The notes under the pieces are model-generated. The model was given only the letters and a program-made list of their open reading frames with translations. It was not told the DNA's origin and ran no database searches. Both the position numbers and the translations under genes were made by a program. Positions 22,549 to 32,278 of a stretch of 64,000 bases of DNA are shown in pieces. Every line of letters starts with the position of its first letter. Position 1 is the first letter of the stretch. The DNA is from Thermosynechococcus sp. (lineage in GTDB: Bacteria > Cyanobacteriota > Cyanobacteriia > Thermosynechococcales > Thermosynechococcaceae), in assembly GCF_025999095.1 (NCBI RefSeq), contig NZ_AP024678.1, positions 1,023,527 to 1,087,526 of the forward strand. Direction: 5' to 3'.

Positions 22549-24504
22549 TTAATCAACCGCTTCATAATCTGAAACAACTGTTTCTTCATTATCGCTGATT
22601 ATTGTGGCCTCACTATCTAAAACTTGAGTTGCTTGGGAACTCATCGTAGCTCCCCCTATTGTCGGGGTTGAGGTCATCATTGAACCGCCTGCCGTCTGTT
22701 GATACACCAGGCTCCCCAAGGTGACTAAGGCCTGCTGCAGGGCTTCCATGCGCTTGCGAATTTCATCGGGGGTAATGTTGTCATCCACCATCGCGGCCTG
22801 CATACTCTGAACCACTGGCTCAATGCGTGCCCGCAGATCTGGGGTCAGGGTAATGCCATGGTTTTTGATTGTTGATTCATAGCTGTAGAGCAGAGCATCC
22901 GCTTGGTTGCGCAGTTCGGCAATCTCTTTCTTGATTTGGTCTGCTTGGGCATAAATTTGCGCTTCTTGACGCATGCGCTCGATTTCCATGCTGCTGAGGC
23001 CACCGCGATTGGTGATGCGCACACTTTGTTGGCGGCCCGTGGCGCGATCGACGGCAGACACACTCAGGATACCGTTGGCATCAATATCAAACGTAACATC
23101 AATTTGCGGCACCCCCCGCGGGGCGGGGGCAATCCCCGTGAGTTCAAAGCAGGCCAGTTGTTTATTGTCCTTAGCAATGGGGCGCTCCCCTTGATAGACG
23201 GCAATTTCCACCACCGTTTGGCCATCGCTAGCGGTGGAAAAAGTCTGAGTTTTACTGGTGGGCAGGGTAGTGTTGCGTTCAATAATTTTTGTAAATACAC
23301 CGCCCAGGGTTTCCAGCCCCAACGAGAGGGGCGTGACATCCAGCAGCAGGAGATCTTTGACGGTGGTTTCCTTGCCCAGAATCCCCCCTTGAATGGCGGC
23401 ACCTATGGCAACTGCTTCATCGGGATTAACAGAGCGATCGGGATTTTTGCCACAGAATCGCTTCACCAACTCCTGAATAGCGGGAATACGGGTAGAACCA
23501 CCGACGAGTAATACGCGGTCAATGTCTTCAACGGTAAGGCCGGCATCGGCGATCGCCTGCTGCATCGGTTCGAGGGTGGCCTGCACCAAGTGGGCGCAGA
23601 GTTCCTCAAATTTACTGCGGGTAAGTTCCATTTCAAGGTGCTTAGGCCCCGTTTCATCAGCGGTAATGAAGGGCAGGTTAATGGAAGTACTCAGGGTGCC
23701 CGATAACTCCACTTTTGCCTTTTCGGCAGCTTCGCGGAGGCGCTGCAGGGCCATTTTGTCCTTGGAGAGATCGATTCCCTCCTGCTCCTTGAAGCAGGCC
23801 AAGAGCCAATCAAGAATACATTCGTCAAAGTTGTCGCCCCCTAGGTGATTGTTGCCAGCTGTGGAGCGCACCTCAAAGACCCCATCCCCCAGTTGCAGAA
23901 TCGAGACATCAAAGGTGCCACCGCCCAAGTCAAAAACCAGAATGGTTTGATCTTGATCCTGCTTGTCAATGCCGTAGGCCAAGGCGGCGGCGGTGGGTTC
24001 ATTGATAATCCGCAGCACCTCTAGGCCGGCGATCGCCCCCGCATCTTTGGTCGCTTGGCGCTGCGCATCACTAAAATAGGCCGGCACCGTAATTACGGCT
24101 TGGGTCACGGGTTCCCCTAGATAGGCCTCCGCATCCTGCTTCAACTTTTGCAGGATCATGGCCGAAATTTCTTGGGGGGTGTAGGGGCGATCGCGAATCT
24201 GCACATCCACCATGCCATCGCGACCTGGCACACAGGTGTAGGGGACGCGGGCACGCTCTTCAGCGGTCTCTTCCCAACGGCGACCAATAAACCGCTTGAT
24301 ACTAAAAATGGTGTTTTCAGCATTGGTGACAGCTTGTCGCTTAGCCAGTTGACCCACCAGCCGTTCGCCCGATTTGCCAAAGGCGACAATACTCGGGGTG
24401 GTCCGCCCGCCCTCTGCACTGGGGATCACGACGGGATTTCCCCCTTCTAGGACCGCCACACAACTATTAGTCGTTCCCAAGTCAATACCAATGACCTTAC
24501 CCAT
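22549..24504 (-). CDS. dnaK: Chaperone DnaK (Hsp70)
   Basis: ATP-dependent Hsp70. The ATG at 24504 gives [21 protein letters not shown] as the opening, with 651 residues. Phosphate-binding and connection motifs ([31 protein letters not shown]) and the substrate-binding domain ([15 protein letters not shown]) are intact. The C-terminal tail is acidic and Ser/Thr-rich (ending SDYEAVD), not the EEVD of eukaryotes. Cyanobacteria carry two to three dnaK copies; the number in this one cannot be fixed here. grpE is not adjacent. The genes dnaK-dnaJ-TPR-nusB run in one direction. Confidence 0.97.
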   Translation of the reverse strand: MGKVIGIDLGTTNSCVAVLEGGNPVVIPSAEGGRTTPSIVAFGKSGERLVGQLAKRQAVTNAENTIFSIKRFIGRRWEETAEERARVPYTCVPGRDGMVDVQIRDRPYTPQEISAMILQKLKQDAEAYLGEPVTQAVITVPAYFSDAQRQATKDAGAIAGLEVLRIINEPTAAALAYGIDKQDQDQTILVFDLGGGTFDVSILQLGDGVFEVRSTAGNNHLGGDNFDECILDWLLACFKEQEGIDLSKDKMALQRLREAAEKAKVELSGTLSTSINLPFITADETGPKHLEMELTRSKFEELCAHLVQATLEPMQQAIADAGLTVEDIDRVLLVGGSTRIPAIQELVKRFCGKNPDRSVNPDEAVAIGAAIQGGILGKETTVKDLLLLDVTPLSLGLETLGGVFTKIIERNTTLPTSKTQTFSTASDGQTVVEIAVYQGERPIAKDNKQLACFELTGIAPAPRGVPQIDVTFDIDANGILSVSAVDRATGRQQSVRITNRGGLSSMEIERMRQEAQIYAQADQIKKEIAELRNQADALLYSYESTIKNHGITLTPDLRARIEPVVQSMQAAMVDDNITPDEIRKRMEALQQALVTLGSLVYQQTAGGSMMTSTPTIGGATMSSQATQVLDSEATIISDNEETVVSDYEAVD

Positions 24505-24549
24505 AGCCGTAATCGCCGCTTCCAAAAACGCGCTGTTAAGAGGAGACTC

Positions 24550-24580
24550 CTTGCAAAGAAGACTTCTTGCAAAAAGTCTT
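24550..24580 (-). promoter_or_regulatory. Repeat element in the dnaK leader
   Basis: Upstream of dnaK, CTTGCAAA occurs at 24550-24557 and 24566-24573 (16-base period), and an inverted repeat AAGACT/AGTCTT spans 24559-24580. No CIRCE (TTAGCACTC-N9-GAGTGCTAA) element is seen, so HrcA control is not supported. The repeats could form a leader hairpin or a regulator site; this is only a pattern. Confidence 0.3.
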
Positions 24581-24689
24581 AACTCTTTAGGTTAGAATGC
24601 CGCAATGATGATGCTATCCTAACACCTGAACTCAGGGCAAAAGTATCTAGGAATAATCTTAGTCAACTGGCACAGGGTTGACCACAGGC

Positions 24690-25229
24690 CTAGTCGCGAA
24701 TCAGCGCCACTGCTACACGGTCATTGCCCTGAGCGGTAATGGTTACCCGAATGTTCGGGCCAAAGAACGTCTGCATCTTGGCTTGCTTTGCTTGCCACAC
24801 CTCAAGGGGAACCGCCGGGGAGTCAAATTCCAAAATTAATGTATAGGCGCCATCGGTTAGCGTCTCGGCGATCGCCACCAAGACAGGACGCTCGACATTC
24901 GAAGGACTCAGGCCTAAACTAGCCAATGTGCTATCGAGGTGGGCTTCTTGACCATAACGATAGCGGGTCACATCCCTGCGGATTTGGGTTTGGGTGGCTG
25001 TGGCTTGGGCACGGCCGGCGATCGCCGCTGGGGTCGGGGCTTCACGATAGGGCACCGGCTTCAGTTCTGCCGCCTTTAAGGCCAATCCGCCCAACAGTAG
25101 GGGCACACCATAGAAAAAGCCAGCTAGATTCAAGGTGGCATTCCCCGCCGCATAGGCCGCTACCCCCACCCCCGTCAGCAGTAAACCGACAATGAGCCCC
25201 AACGTTCCCAGCGATATAGACCCCACCAT
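24690..25229 (-). CDS. DUF2854 membrane protein
   Basis: A 179-residue protein with two hydrophobic helices near the N-terminus (about 7-30 and 35-52) followed by a soluble domain. The pattern GLIVGLLLTGVGVAAYAAGNATLNLAGFFYG-type, LLLGGLALKAAELKP, and the later LDSTLASLGL stretch fit DUF2854, found in cyanobacteria and plant chloroplasts, function unknown. It follows the YajQ-like gene by 13 bases. Confidence 0.85.
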   Translation of the reverse strand: MVGSISLGTLGLIVGLLLTGVGVAAYAAGNATLNLAGFFYGVPLLLGGLALKAAELKPVPYREAPTPAAIAGRAQATATQTQIRRDVTRYRYGQEAHLDSTLASLGLSPSNVERPVLVAIAETLTDGAYTLILEFDSPAVPLEVWQAKQAKMQTFFGPNIRVTITAQGNDRVAVALIRD

Positions 25230-25242
25230 GGCCCTTCAACCC

Positions 25243-25734
25243 TTAACGATAATTGGTAAATTGTAATGGCACGGGATAATCTTCCGTTTTCAGGCGTTGA
25301 ATTACCGCTTGTAGATCATCCTTTGACTTGGCACTGACTCGCACCACATCCCCTTGGATTGAGGCCTGCACCTTCTTAAATTCATTGCGGATGAGCTTGC
25401 TAATTTCCTTGGCTAGTTCTGAATGGATACCGCGCCGCAATTTAATAAACTGTTTGACCCGTTGGCCCCCCGCTGCCTCCACAGGCCCATAGTCAAAGAT
25501 TTTCAGAGACAGCTGCCGCTTCGCTGCCTTCTGCTGCAGAATTGTTTGTACTGAATTGAGTGTAAACTCACTCTCGGTGTGAATCGTCAGTCCCTCTTTT
25601 GTCAGTTCAAGGGTAGTCTGGGTATCCTTAAGGTCATAGCGGGCTTTGATCTCTCGCTCAGTCTGATCCACCGCATTGACCAGCTCTTGCCAGTCAAAAT
25701 CACTCACAATATCAAAGGAAAACGTGCTTGCCAT
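25243..25734 (-). CDS. YajQ-family nucleotide-binding protein
   Basis: A 163-residue soluble protein matching UPF0234/Yaj[21 protein letters not shown] opening, then [26 protein letters not shown] and [18 protein letters not shown]. Members bind nucleotides, and some bind cyclic di-GMP and partner with transcription factors. Two ACT-like halves are expected. It begins two bases after the binding-protein gene's stop region, so the three genes 27023-24690 may form an operon. Confidence 0.93.
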   Translation of the reverse strand: MASTFSFDIVSDFDWQELVNAVDQTEREIKARYDLKDTQTTLELTKEGLTIHTESEFTLNSVQTILQQKAAKRQLSLKIFDYGPVEAAGGQRVKQFIKLRRGIHSELAKEISKLIRNEFKKVQASIQGDVVRVSAKSKDDLQAVIQRLKTEDYPVPLQFTNYR

Positions 25735-25736
25735 GC

Positions 25737-27023
25737 CTAGGGTTTTTGGGGATTCACCTGACCAATTACCTTTAATTTACCGTCATTGGTGACCTCCCAA
25801 ATGTCATAGACGCCCACAACATCGCCATTTTCATCAATATCCACATTGCCACTGGCGCCTTGGTAGTTAATATCTTTACCTTGCCGCAGTAAAGCTAGCC
25901 CGGCGCACACATCATCCACTTCTTCCCCTGGTGGATTGGCCACCTCTCGCACCTTGCTGCGAATCCCTTCACCGGTATTTTGTCCGGCGGCCTGGGCAGC
26001 CAATACAAGGAGCGCGGCGGCATCCCAAGCCTGAGCGCCAAAGGCAGGGAGATCACCACCTTTTTTTGTTCTCCAGAGTTTTTGCAGTTCAGCGAGAGCT
26101 TTACCATCGGCACCGGGAACGGTGCCCTTGGCGCCGGCAATAATGTATTTGCCATCGGGAGTGCGTCCCACTTGCTCTGGGAAACTTTCAGACTTCACAC
26201 CATCGGTGAGGAGAATGGCCACGTTTTGGGTAAGGCCTTGCTCAAAAGCGGATTTTAGGAGCAAGCTGCCAGTTTCCGGATACAGAATGGCCACCACAGC
26301 ATCCGGTTTGCCGCCAAAGGCAGCAGCGGCCTCTGTTGTGAAGGTGGTTGCCCGCTCATCATAACGGGTCGGGCGGTCTTCATTGATCACTGTGCCCCCT
26401 AGGGCTTTAAAAGCACGGGTAAATTCCTGCTCAAAGCTGCGGCCATAGTCGTTGTTGATGACAACTGTAGAAACCCTTTGATAGCCTTGCTGTTTGGCCA
26501 GTTGGGCGAGGGCTTGGGCTTGGTAGTTATCAGGGGGAGCAGTACGTGCCCAATAGCCCTTAAAGTCCCCTTTCTTAGCCCGTTCTGTGAGCAGTGTACT
26601 AGTACTGCCCGGCGAAATCAACATCACCTGACCGCGGGTGGCAATATCGGCTGCGGCGTTCGAGACACTGCTGCCAAAGGAGCCAACCACCCCTGCGACT
26701 CGGTCAATCTCGACCAGCTTCGTCATTGCTTCTGCCCCAGAGGCGGGATTAGATTGATCATCGGCAGCAATGAGCGTGACGGGCTGGCCATTAACACCAC
26801 CACAGGCATTGACGGTTTCCACCAGCAGGGGCACTACCTCAGCAATGGGGGTTCCCACGGAGGCGAGGTCACCGGTTGCGGGCAATAATGAACCAATGCG
26901 CAGCCCTGCTGCTGTGGGAGTGGTGGTAGTAGTATCCGCCTCGCAGGCACCAATGGTAAAGAGAAGGAGTAACCCTGCCAAAATTTTGGCGGCTGCCCAT
27001 CCGCTTGACGGCTGTTGACCCAT
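25737..27023 (-). CDS. Branched-chain/neutral amino acid-type ABC substrate-binding lipoprotein
   Basis: The ATG at 27023 gives a 428-residue lipoprotein with a signal peptide ending in the lipobox FTIGAC; the longer upstream start is less likely. The mature part is a Leu/Ile/Val-binding-protein-type periplasmic domain ([52 protein letters not shown]). It resembles NatB of the cyanobacterial N-I neutral amino acid transporter. No permease or ATPase gene is adjacent, which is usual for this scattered cyanobacterial system. Confidence 0.85.
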   Translation of the reverse strand: MGQQPSSGWAAAKILAGLLLLFTIGACEADTTTTTPTAAGLRIGSLLPATGDLASVGTPIAEVVPLLVETVNACGGVNGQPVTLIAADDQSNPASGAEAMTKLVEIDRVAGVVGSFGSSVSNAAADIATRGQVMLISPGSTSTLLTERAKKGDFKGYWARTAPPDNYQAQALAQLAKQQGYQRVSTVVINNDYGRSFEQEFTRAFKALGGTVINEDRPTRYDERATTFTTEAAAAFGGKPDAVVAILYPETGSLLLKSAFEQGLTQNVAILLTDGVKSESFPEQVGRTPDGKYIIAGAKGTVPGADGKALAELQKLWRTKKGGDLPAFGAQAWDAAALLVLAAQAAGQNTGEGIRSKVREVANPPGEEVDDVCAGLALLRQGKDINYQGASGNVDIDENGDVVGVYDIWEVTNDGKLKVIGQVNPQKP

Positions 27024-27102
27024 AGCTATACAGTCTCGCAATTTGCCAGAATCCTACTGCAACTAGGGAGATATTGCAATGCACGGAGACGAGACCTTGG
27101 AC

Positions 27103-27137
27103 AAAAAAAGGGGCATTCCGACATCACCAGCCCCTTT
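27103..27137 (-). terminator. Rho-independent terminator
   Basis: AAAGGGGC (27107-27114) pairs with GCCCCTTT (27130-27137) around a 15-base loop. Read on the minus strand the stem is followed by a run of T, so it terminates the minus-strand gene ending at 27166. Confidence 0.8.
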
Positions 27138-27165
27138 GCATCTAATGCTCTGTGAATGAGTTTTC

Positions 27166-27507
27166 CTAGGTCGAGGGACGAACTTGCCGCGCCATGTTCA
27201 AGAATGCAGCCATATTGGCTCCCGGACGCCGACGGGCAAAACGGGTGTAAGGAACACTGGGAACAACAGGGGTAGGTGTGGGTTCTGCGGGAGCGGTGGC
27301 AACGGCTTGAGCGGGTTGAGGCGCCGCAGCAGGTTCAGGGGTCGGAGCAGGTTCTGTTGCTTTAGTAGGGGTTGGCGGTGCAGCAGGGGCAGCCGTATTG
27401 CCATCTAATTCAATGTAAAATTCGCCCTTTTTGCCCAAGCCAAAGAGTTTGGCGATCGCCCCCAATAGACCAAAGATAGGACCAAACAGTTTCTTCAACA
27501 GATTCAT
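27166..27507 (-). CDS. Small amphipathic-helix protein with Pro/Ala-rich linker
   Basis: About 113 residues from the ATG at 27507, chosen because GGGAGG sits seven bases upstream; a longer frame to 27660 lacks protein-like character. The N-terminus NLLKKLFGPIFGLLGAIAKLFG is a possible membrane-surface helix, then a KKGEFYIELD strand, a Pro/Ala/Thr-rich linker of about 50 residues (with PTPE-type repeats), and a basic end with FARRRPGANMAAFLNMARQV. It looks cyanobacteria-specific; no function is assigned. A terminator follows. Confidence 0.75.
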   Translation of the reverse strand: MNLLKKLFGPIFGLLGAIAKLFGLGKKGEFYIELDGNTAAPAAPPTPTKATEPAPTPEPAAAPQPAQAVATAPAEPTPTPVVPSVPYTRFARRRPGANMAAFLNMARQVRPST

Positions 27508-27808
27508 CTCAAAGCCTCCCAAGCGGTCGTTATGCGTGCAGGTAGTAGAGGGTACAGCTCCAAGGCGTCCTGAAGCTGTTGAGACTTTATTATCGGACGG
27601 CAGGTGGCACCAATCAACCTGAAAGCGCCTGTGCATCCCTATTTCTATAAAGTGGGACACATCAAGGGGAGGCCAACCTCTAGGTTTTCACAGTTTTCAG
27701 GGTGTTCTACCCCTGGGAAAAGGGCTGTAGCTGAATGTGGAAAGTCTGAGAGGGCTTATGTTACATTTTTCAAAGTAAAGCAGCGGTTTCGCAGGACTAA
27801 TCACTCTT

Positions 27809-28456
27809 ATGAACAAAGTTTACGACTGGTTTGAGGAACGCCTCGAAATTCAGGCGATCGCTGACGATATCACCAGCAAGTATGTGCCGCCCCACGTAAA
27901 CATTTTTTACTGTCTTGGTGGCATTACCCTCACCTGTTTTCTCATCCAATTTGCCACAGGCTTTGCCATGACGTTTTACTACAAACCTACGGTGGCTGAA
28001 GCCTTTGCTTCTGTGCAGTACATCATGAATGAGGTCAACTTTGGCTGGTTGATCCGCTCCATTCACAAGTGGTCCGCCAGCATGATGGTCTTGATGATGA
28101 TTCTGCACGTCTTTCGTGTCTATCTTACCGGTGGCTTCAAGAAACCCCGCGAACTCACTTGGGTGACGGGTGTGGTCTTGGCGGTGATTACCGTCAGCTT
28201 TGGTGTCACGGGCTACTCCCTGCCTTGGGACCAAGTGGGCTATTGGGCGGTCAAAATCGTTTCCGGTATCCCTGCAGCGATTCCCGTGGTGGGTGACCAA
28301 CTGGTGGAACTGATGCGTGGTGGTGAAAGTGTTGGTCAAGCCACCCTCACTCGCTTCTATAGCTTGCACACCTTTGTGCTCCCTTGGTCGATCGCCGTCT
28401 TTATGCTGATGCACTTCTTGATGATTCGTAAGCAGGGCATTTCGGGTCCCCTGTAA
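27809..28456 (+). CDS. petB: Cytochrome b6
   Basis: Core subunit of the cytochrome b6f complex in the thylakoid membrane, carrying electrons from plastoquinol in photosynthetic and respiratory transport. 215 residues, the normal length, with four membrane helices. The heme b-ligand histidines lie in [23 protein letters not shown] and LMHFLMI, and Cys35 (FYCLGG) is the expected covalent link to heme c(n). It is followed by petD, 105 bases downstream. Confidence 0.99.
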
Positions 28457-28561
28457 TTTAGGCATCAAGAAATGTAACAGAGCCTGCTATTTTTAGCGGT
28501 TCTACTTGTTATGCTCCAAGTAATCTCCCCCTTGCTGACCCTCTAGGAGAACGATTGATTT

Positions 28562-29047
28562 ATGGCAAAAGTTTTGAAAAAGCCTGATTTGACCAATCCG
28601 GCACTGCGGGCAAAGCTGAAAAAAGGCATGGGCCACAACTACTATGGCGAGCCCGCTTGGCCCAATGACCTGCTCTATATCTTCCCTGTGGTGATTATGG
28701 GCACGATCGCCCTTGTGATCGGGCTGGCGGTGATGGATCCTGCCATGGTGGGTGAACCGGCGGATCCCTTTGCCACCCCCTTGGAAATTTTGCCAGAGTG
28801 GTATCTCTATCCCACCTTCCAGATTTTCCGGGTGGTACCCAACAAGCTGTTGGGTGTGCTCATCAATGCCTCCATTCCCTTGGGCTTGATGCTGATTCCT
28901 TTCATTGAAAGTGTCAATAAGTTTCAAAACCCTTTCCGTCGTCCTGTGGCCATGACGGTCTTCCTCTTTGGCACACTGGTGACGCTGTGGCTGGGTATTG
29001 GTGCAGCTTTCCCCTTAGATAAGTCCCTCACTCTTGGCCTGTTCTAA
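28562..29047 (+). CDS. petD: Cytochrome b6f complex subunit IV
   Basis: 161 residues with three membrane helices; works with PetB to form the quinone-oxidation site. The PEWY motif of the Qo site is present at about residues 78-81 ([11 protein letters not shown]), and the N-terminus [30 protein letters not shown]-type matches the family. It is cotranscribed with petB and followed by a terminator at 29073-29102. Confidence 0.99.
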   Translation: MAKVLKKPDLTNPALRAKLKKGMGHNYYGEPAWPNDLLYIFPVVIMGTIALVIGLAVMDPAMVGEPADPFATPLEILPEWYLYPTFQIFRVVPNKLLGVLINASIPLGLMLIPFIESVNKFQNPFRRPVAMTVFLFGTLVTLWLGIGAAFPLDKSLTLGLF

Positions 29048-29072
29048 GCACCTAGAAAATACGCCATGACTT

Positions 29073-29102
29073 GCGCATCTAGCAATGCTGGGTGCGCTTT
29101 TT
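29073..29102 (+). terminator. Rho-independent terminator of petBD
   Basis: An 11-pair stem (GCGCATCTAGC with GCTGGGTGCGC, including G-T pairs) with an AAT loop at 29073-29097 is followed by TTTTTAATTT. The position, 25 bases after petD, fits its terminator. Confidence 0.8.
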
Positions 29103-29631
29103 AATTTGAATGTTGCGGGTCAATTTTTTCAATAAACGGGCGAATTTCATTGAGATCGATGTAACGATCAGTGGCGTTGCGCAGTTCCCGCGCAATCATC
29201 CCTTCGGTGGAAACAACTGTGATATGGGTGTTTTTGGAACGCAGCAGCTCGATCGCTCGCTCAAAATCACCATCGCCGCTAAAGAGAACCACGCGATCGT
29301 ACTGACCAACGGTATTGAACATATCAATCACAATTTCAATGTCTAAATTGGCTTTTTGGTAGTACCTGCCAAGGGTTTCGTCGTAGTATTCTTTCAACAG
29401 CTTTGTGCGCACGGTATAGCCAAGGTTAATGAGTGCATCGCGAAACGAACGCTGATCTTGCATATCCTTGAGGCCGGTGTACCAAAAAGCATTCACCAAT
29501 ACAATGTTGGGATCGCGGGTGAAGAATTCGAGAACGCGACGGGGATCGAAAAACCAGCCGTTTTTCTGCTGGGCATAGAACATATTATTGCCATCGATAA
29601 AAATTGAGAGCCGTTCTTGAAAGGGAAGCAT
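29101..29631 (-). CDS. NYN-domain protein of the LabA type
   Basis: 176 residues with a PIN-like NYN fold: LSIFIDGNNMFYAQQKNG (acidic first motif, D13), IVLVNAFWYTG, DIEIVIDMFNTVGQYDRVVLFSGDGDFE (catalytic-type acidic residues) and a C-terminal IDLNEIRPF. The family includes LabA/LalA, which affects circadian-clock output in Synechococcus elongatus; the length fits. Possible RNA-cleaving activity is known for relatives, not shown here. It ends at the petD terminator, convergent to petD. Confidence 0.88.
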   Translation of the reverse strand: MLPFQERLSIFIDGNNMFYAQQKNGWFFDPRRVLEFFTRDPNIVLVNAFWYTGLKDMQDQRSFRDALINLGYTVRTKLLKEYYDETLGRYYQKANLDIEIVIDMFNTVGQYDRVVLFSGDGDFERAIELLRSKNTHITVVSTEGMIARELRNATDRYIDLNEIRPFIEKIDPQHSN

Positions 29632-30017
29632 AATTAGGGGGAACCTATGGATCAGTAATGTATGGGTAATAGGAGAACAGTTGACAGAAGCTTGAATAGG
29701 GGATGGGTTTTATAGATTTCCTTAGGAGAGCGCTTAACAGGATTCAAAAGAAGAGGAGCCCGCCCATCAACAGGTAACAGGGTAAAAACATACGAACAGT
29801 TCTGCGATTGCTAGTAATCAGACAAATAAAAGTTGGCTATTAGTTCAGTGGGAACACTTTTAAGAAAGAGAAAACATTTATTAATGCTTTTTTAATCACT
29901 GCAATCTATTTTAATGGAACTCCATAGGAGATGCTACAGTTTTTTCCTTGGCGATCGCCCCTTAAAAGGCCAAAAAGGGGGCAGTGCCCCCAATCGTTAA
30001 CGTTTTCCCACAAATTT
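29632..30017. other. Intergenic region between NYN gene and secreted protein
   Basis: About 386 bases with no gene. It is AT-rich and holds the start region of the NYN gene on the minus strand, and the terminator at 29972-29991 of the secreted-protein gene near its right end. Stretches around 29820-29930 are A/T-rich and promoter-like, but I see no convincing element. Confidence 0.5.
29972..29991 (-). terminator. Rho-independent terminator
   Basis: GGGGGC (29977-29982) and GCCCCC (29986-29991) form a short perfect stem with a three-base loop; on the minus strand it is followed by TTTTTGG. It sits 27 bases after the stop of the secreted-protein gene and likely ends its transcript. Confidence 0.75.
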
Positions 30018-30491
30018 TCAATACCGGGCACGTACTGGTGGAGCCGGCATCGCTGCTGGGCGGGGTGGGGGGGCAAAGAGGGGCGGTTGCGAGGGTGGCA
30101 GCGACGACTCCACCATCAAATTACAGGGAAAAGGCGTACCGTACATCGAGGTACAGAAGGGACTATCGAGATCACGGGTGCGAATGGGGGGGTGATTGCT
30201 TTGCTGATACCATGCATCCGTAGAAAAATAGTTAATTTGCTGTGCTCGGTTGCTGATGTCATTATCCCGATAGGTGGGTGCACCAAAGGTAAAGGCGGCA
30301 TCGCCAGCGATCGAGTCATCCCGCCAGTATCCCTGCGTGCCACTGATGCGATCAATAGCCTCTGGTAGGGTGGGTTGGCTAATAGGAAGCTGATTGAGAT
30401 CAACAGTTTGGCGGCGGCTTTGGGCAGTTGCCGGAGCGACCACCGCTGCCACCATTGCCACGCATACCAGTGGCACCAATTTCATGCCCAT
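30018..30491 (-). CDS. Putative secreted protein
   Basis: 157 residues with a good Sec signal peptide (basic start MGMKLVP, hydrophobic core, cleavage near APATAQS). The mature part is polar with Asn, Gln and Pro, two cysteines (SPFCTSMYGTPFPCNL), which may form a disulfide, and a Pro-rich C-terminus. I do not recognise a family; it may be periplasmic or outer-membrane associated. It is divergent from recQ, and 11-base repeats lie between them. Confidence 0.7.
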   Translation of the reverse strand: MGMKLVPLVCVAMVAAVVAPATAQSRRQTVDLNQLPISQPTLPEAIDRISGTQGYWRDDSIAGDAAFTFGAPTYRDNDISNRAQQINYFSTDAWYQQSNHPPIRTRDLDSPFCTSMYGTPFPCNLMVESSLPPSQPPLFAPPPRPAAMPAPPVRARY

Positions 30492-30576
30492 AGGTTCATC
30501 TCCATAAGCGTTTTACACTTCGGCAACAGTGATAGGTCTAAGGGGTGTTAGGCATCCTAGGATTTTTTGCTTAAAA

Positions 30577-30598
30577 TTATTCTAAATTTATTCTAAAT
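30577..30598. promoter_or_regulatory. Direct-repeat element between recQ and the secreted-protein gene
   Basis: TTATTCTAAAT occurs twice back to back, 11 bases apart, at 30577-30598. The period equals one helix turn, as for OmpR-type response-regulator sites, and the element sits in the divergent promoter region. It might also be a slippage repeat of AT-rich DNA. Confidence 0.3.
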
Positions 30599-30685
30599 TG
30601 ACTTCTCTTGCTGCCTCCAGAAGACTGTGCCGCTTTCTGCAGCGCTGACAATTCTTAAAATGATCTCAGGGTTTAGGCCAGTGTA

Positions 30686-32137
30686 ATGCCAGACGCCGAT
30701 TTAAAGCCGATACAGGCCGCCCTACGACATTACTGGGGCTATTCTGAGTTGCGATCGCCCCAAGCAGCGGTGATGACCGCACTCTTGCAACGACGGGACG
30801 CCTTAGTTGTCCTGCCGACGGGCGCGGGCAAAAGTCTTTGTTTTCAGTTGCCAGCCGTGCTTCAAGGGGGCTTGACGTTGGTGATCTCACCACTCCTTGC
30901 CCTCATGGAAAATCAGATCGCTGAATTGCGGCAACGGGGTCTTGCGGCCGCCGCCTATCACAGTGAACTGCCCAGCAGCCAACGCCGCCAGATTCTGTCG
31001 CATCTGCGGGACTACCGTTTGCTGTATCTTTCGCCGGAGTCGCTATTTTCTAGCCCGCTTTGGCAATCCCTCTGTTCAGGGCCGGTGCAACTCAATGGCT
31101 TGATTGTGGATGAAGCCCATTGCCTTGTGCAGTGGGGCGATCGCTTTCGACCCGCTTATCGTCGCTTGGGAACGGTGCGACCGGCCCTGCGTCAATGCCA
31201 ACCCCAGCACCCCCCTTTCCCGATCGCGGCCTTTACCGCCACTGCCGCTCCCCATGCCCAACGCACTCTCATTGAGGTTTTGGGTCTAGAACAGCCTGTG
31301 CAGATCATTCACAGCCCCTATCGTGCCAATCTCCATTTGGCCGTACGTTCTGTGTGGAGTCGGGGGTATCGCCGCCATTGTCTTCGGCAATTTCTCAAAC
31401 AGCAGGGGAGGACCTCAGGATTGATCTATGCCCGCACCCGCCATGACTGCGAAACGATTGCCACTTGGCTGCAGGGGCAGGGGCACTGCACCACCGCTTA
31501 CCATGGTGGGCTACCGGCAGCACAGCGACGCCAAATTGAGAGCGATTGGTTACAGGGCAAACTGCCTTTTGTGGTCTGTACTAATGCCTTTGGTCTAGGA
31601 GTCAATAAACCCAATGTGCGTTGGATTTGCCACTATCAGCCGCCCCTGCAACTCAGTGAATATCTCCAGGAGGTGGGGCGCGCTGGGCGAGATGGTCAAC
31701 CGGCACAGGCCCTGCTTTTGGTGAGCGATCGCTGGGGTTTGGATCGCGAAGATCAACAGCGTTGGTATTTTTTTCAGCGCCAAAGTCAAGACACCTACAA
31801 TCGCGCCATGGCACTTCAGACGCAGCTGCCCCTCAGGGGCAATCTGCAGCAACTGCGGCAACACTTTCCTGAGGTGGAACTGACGCTGGCGTTACTGCAT
31901 CAACAGGGGAGCCTCCGCTGGCAAGACCCCTTTCACTATTGCCGTCACCCCTTGGCCCAGGTGCCCTCCCCGCCCAAAGACACGCAAGAACAGTTGATGC
32001 AAGCATTTGTCTATCACCGGGGCTGCCGCTGGCAGTTTCTCCTCCAAGCCTTTGGTTTTGCCACTGAGGCAAGGGGATGGCATTGTGGCCATTGCGATCG
32101 CTGTTACGCCCCCAGTCATCCCTGTAAAATACCGTAA
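30686..32137 (+). CDS. recQ: RecQ-family ATP-dependent DNA helicase
   Basis: 483 residues, a short RecQ. Superfamily 2 motifs are clear: Walker A PTGAGKSLCFQLP (about 51-63), DEAH box IVDEAHCLVQWGDRF, FTATAAP, and motif VI EVGRAGRDGQ. The zinc-binding end is partly present (CGHCDRC), while the HRDC domain is absent, as in the shorter family forms. It unwinds recombination and repair intermediates. No operon partner is apparent; the following gene starts 142 bases later. Confidence 0.93.
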   Translation: MPDADLKPIQAALRHYWGYSELRSPQAAVMTALLQRRDALVVLPTGAGKSLCFQLPAVLQGGLTLVISPLLALMENQIAELRQRGLAAAAYHSELPSSQRRQILSHLRDYRLLYLSPESLFSSPLWQSLCSGPVQLNGLIVDEAHCLVQWGDRFRPAYRRLGTVRPALRQCQPQHPPFPIAAFTATAAPHAQRTLIEVLGLEQPVQIIHSPYRANLHLAVRSVWSRGYRRHCLRQFLKQQGRTSGLIYARTRHDCETIATWLQGQGHCTTAYHGGLPAAQRRQIESDWLQGKLPFVVCTNAFGLGVNKPNVRWICHYQPPLQLSEYLQEVGRAGRDGQPAQALLLVSDRWGLDREDQQRWYFFQRQSQDTYNRAMALQTQLPLRGNLQQLRQHFPEVELTLALLHQQGSLRWQDPFHYCRHPLAQVPSPPKDTQEQLMQAFVYHRGCRWQFLLQAFGFATEARGWHCGHCDRCYAPSHPCKIP

Positions 32138-32213
32138 ACTTAGAGATTTTAGAGATTTTTTCAACGGTGACTTTGTGTACACTGGCACATAGAGCAGTCG
32201 GTTTGCTGTTACC

Positions 32214-32235
32214 GGGGAAAAGTTGGGGAAAAGTT
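32214..32235. repeat. Tandem 11-base repeat
   Basis: GGGGAAAAGTT is repeated twice directly (32214-32224, 32225-32235) in the gap between recQ and the FxLYD gene, about 44 bases before the latter's start. It may be a slippage duplication or a regulator site. Confidence 0.4.
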
Positions 32236-32278
32236 TTGTCAGCAGTGATTCTGTTGCTACCAAGTAAGGGTTGCGGCC

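Noticed and set aside
24504-24600. CIRCE operator upstream of dnaK
   Set aside because: The TTAGCACTC-N9-GAGTGCTAA inverted repeat is not found.
27797-28468. Long open frame antisense to petB
   Set aside because: A shadow of the petB coding sequence; His/Asp-rich nonsense composition.
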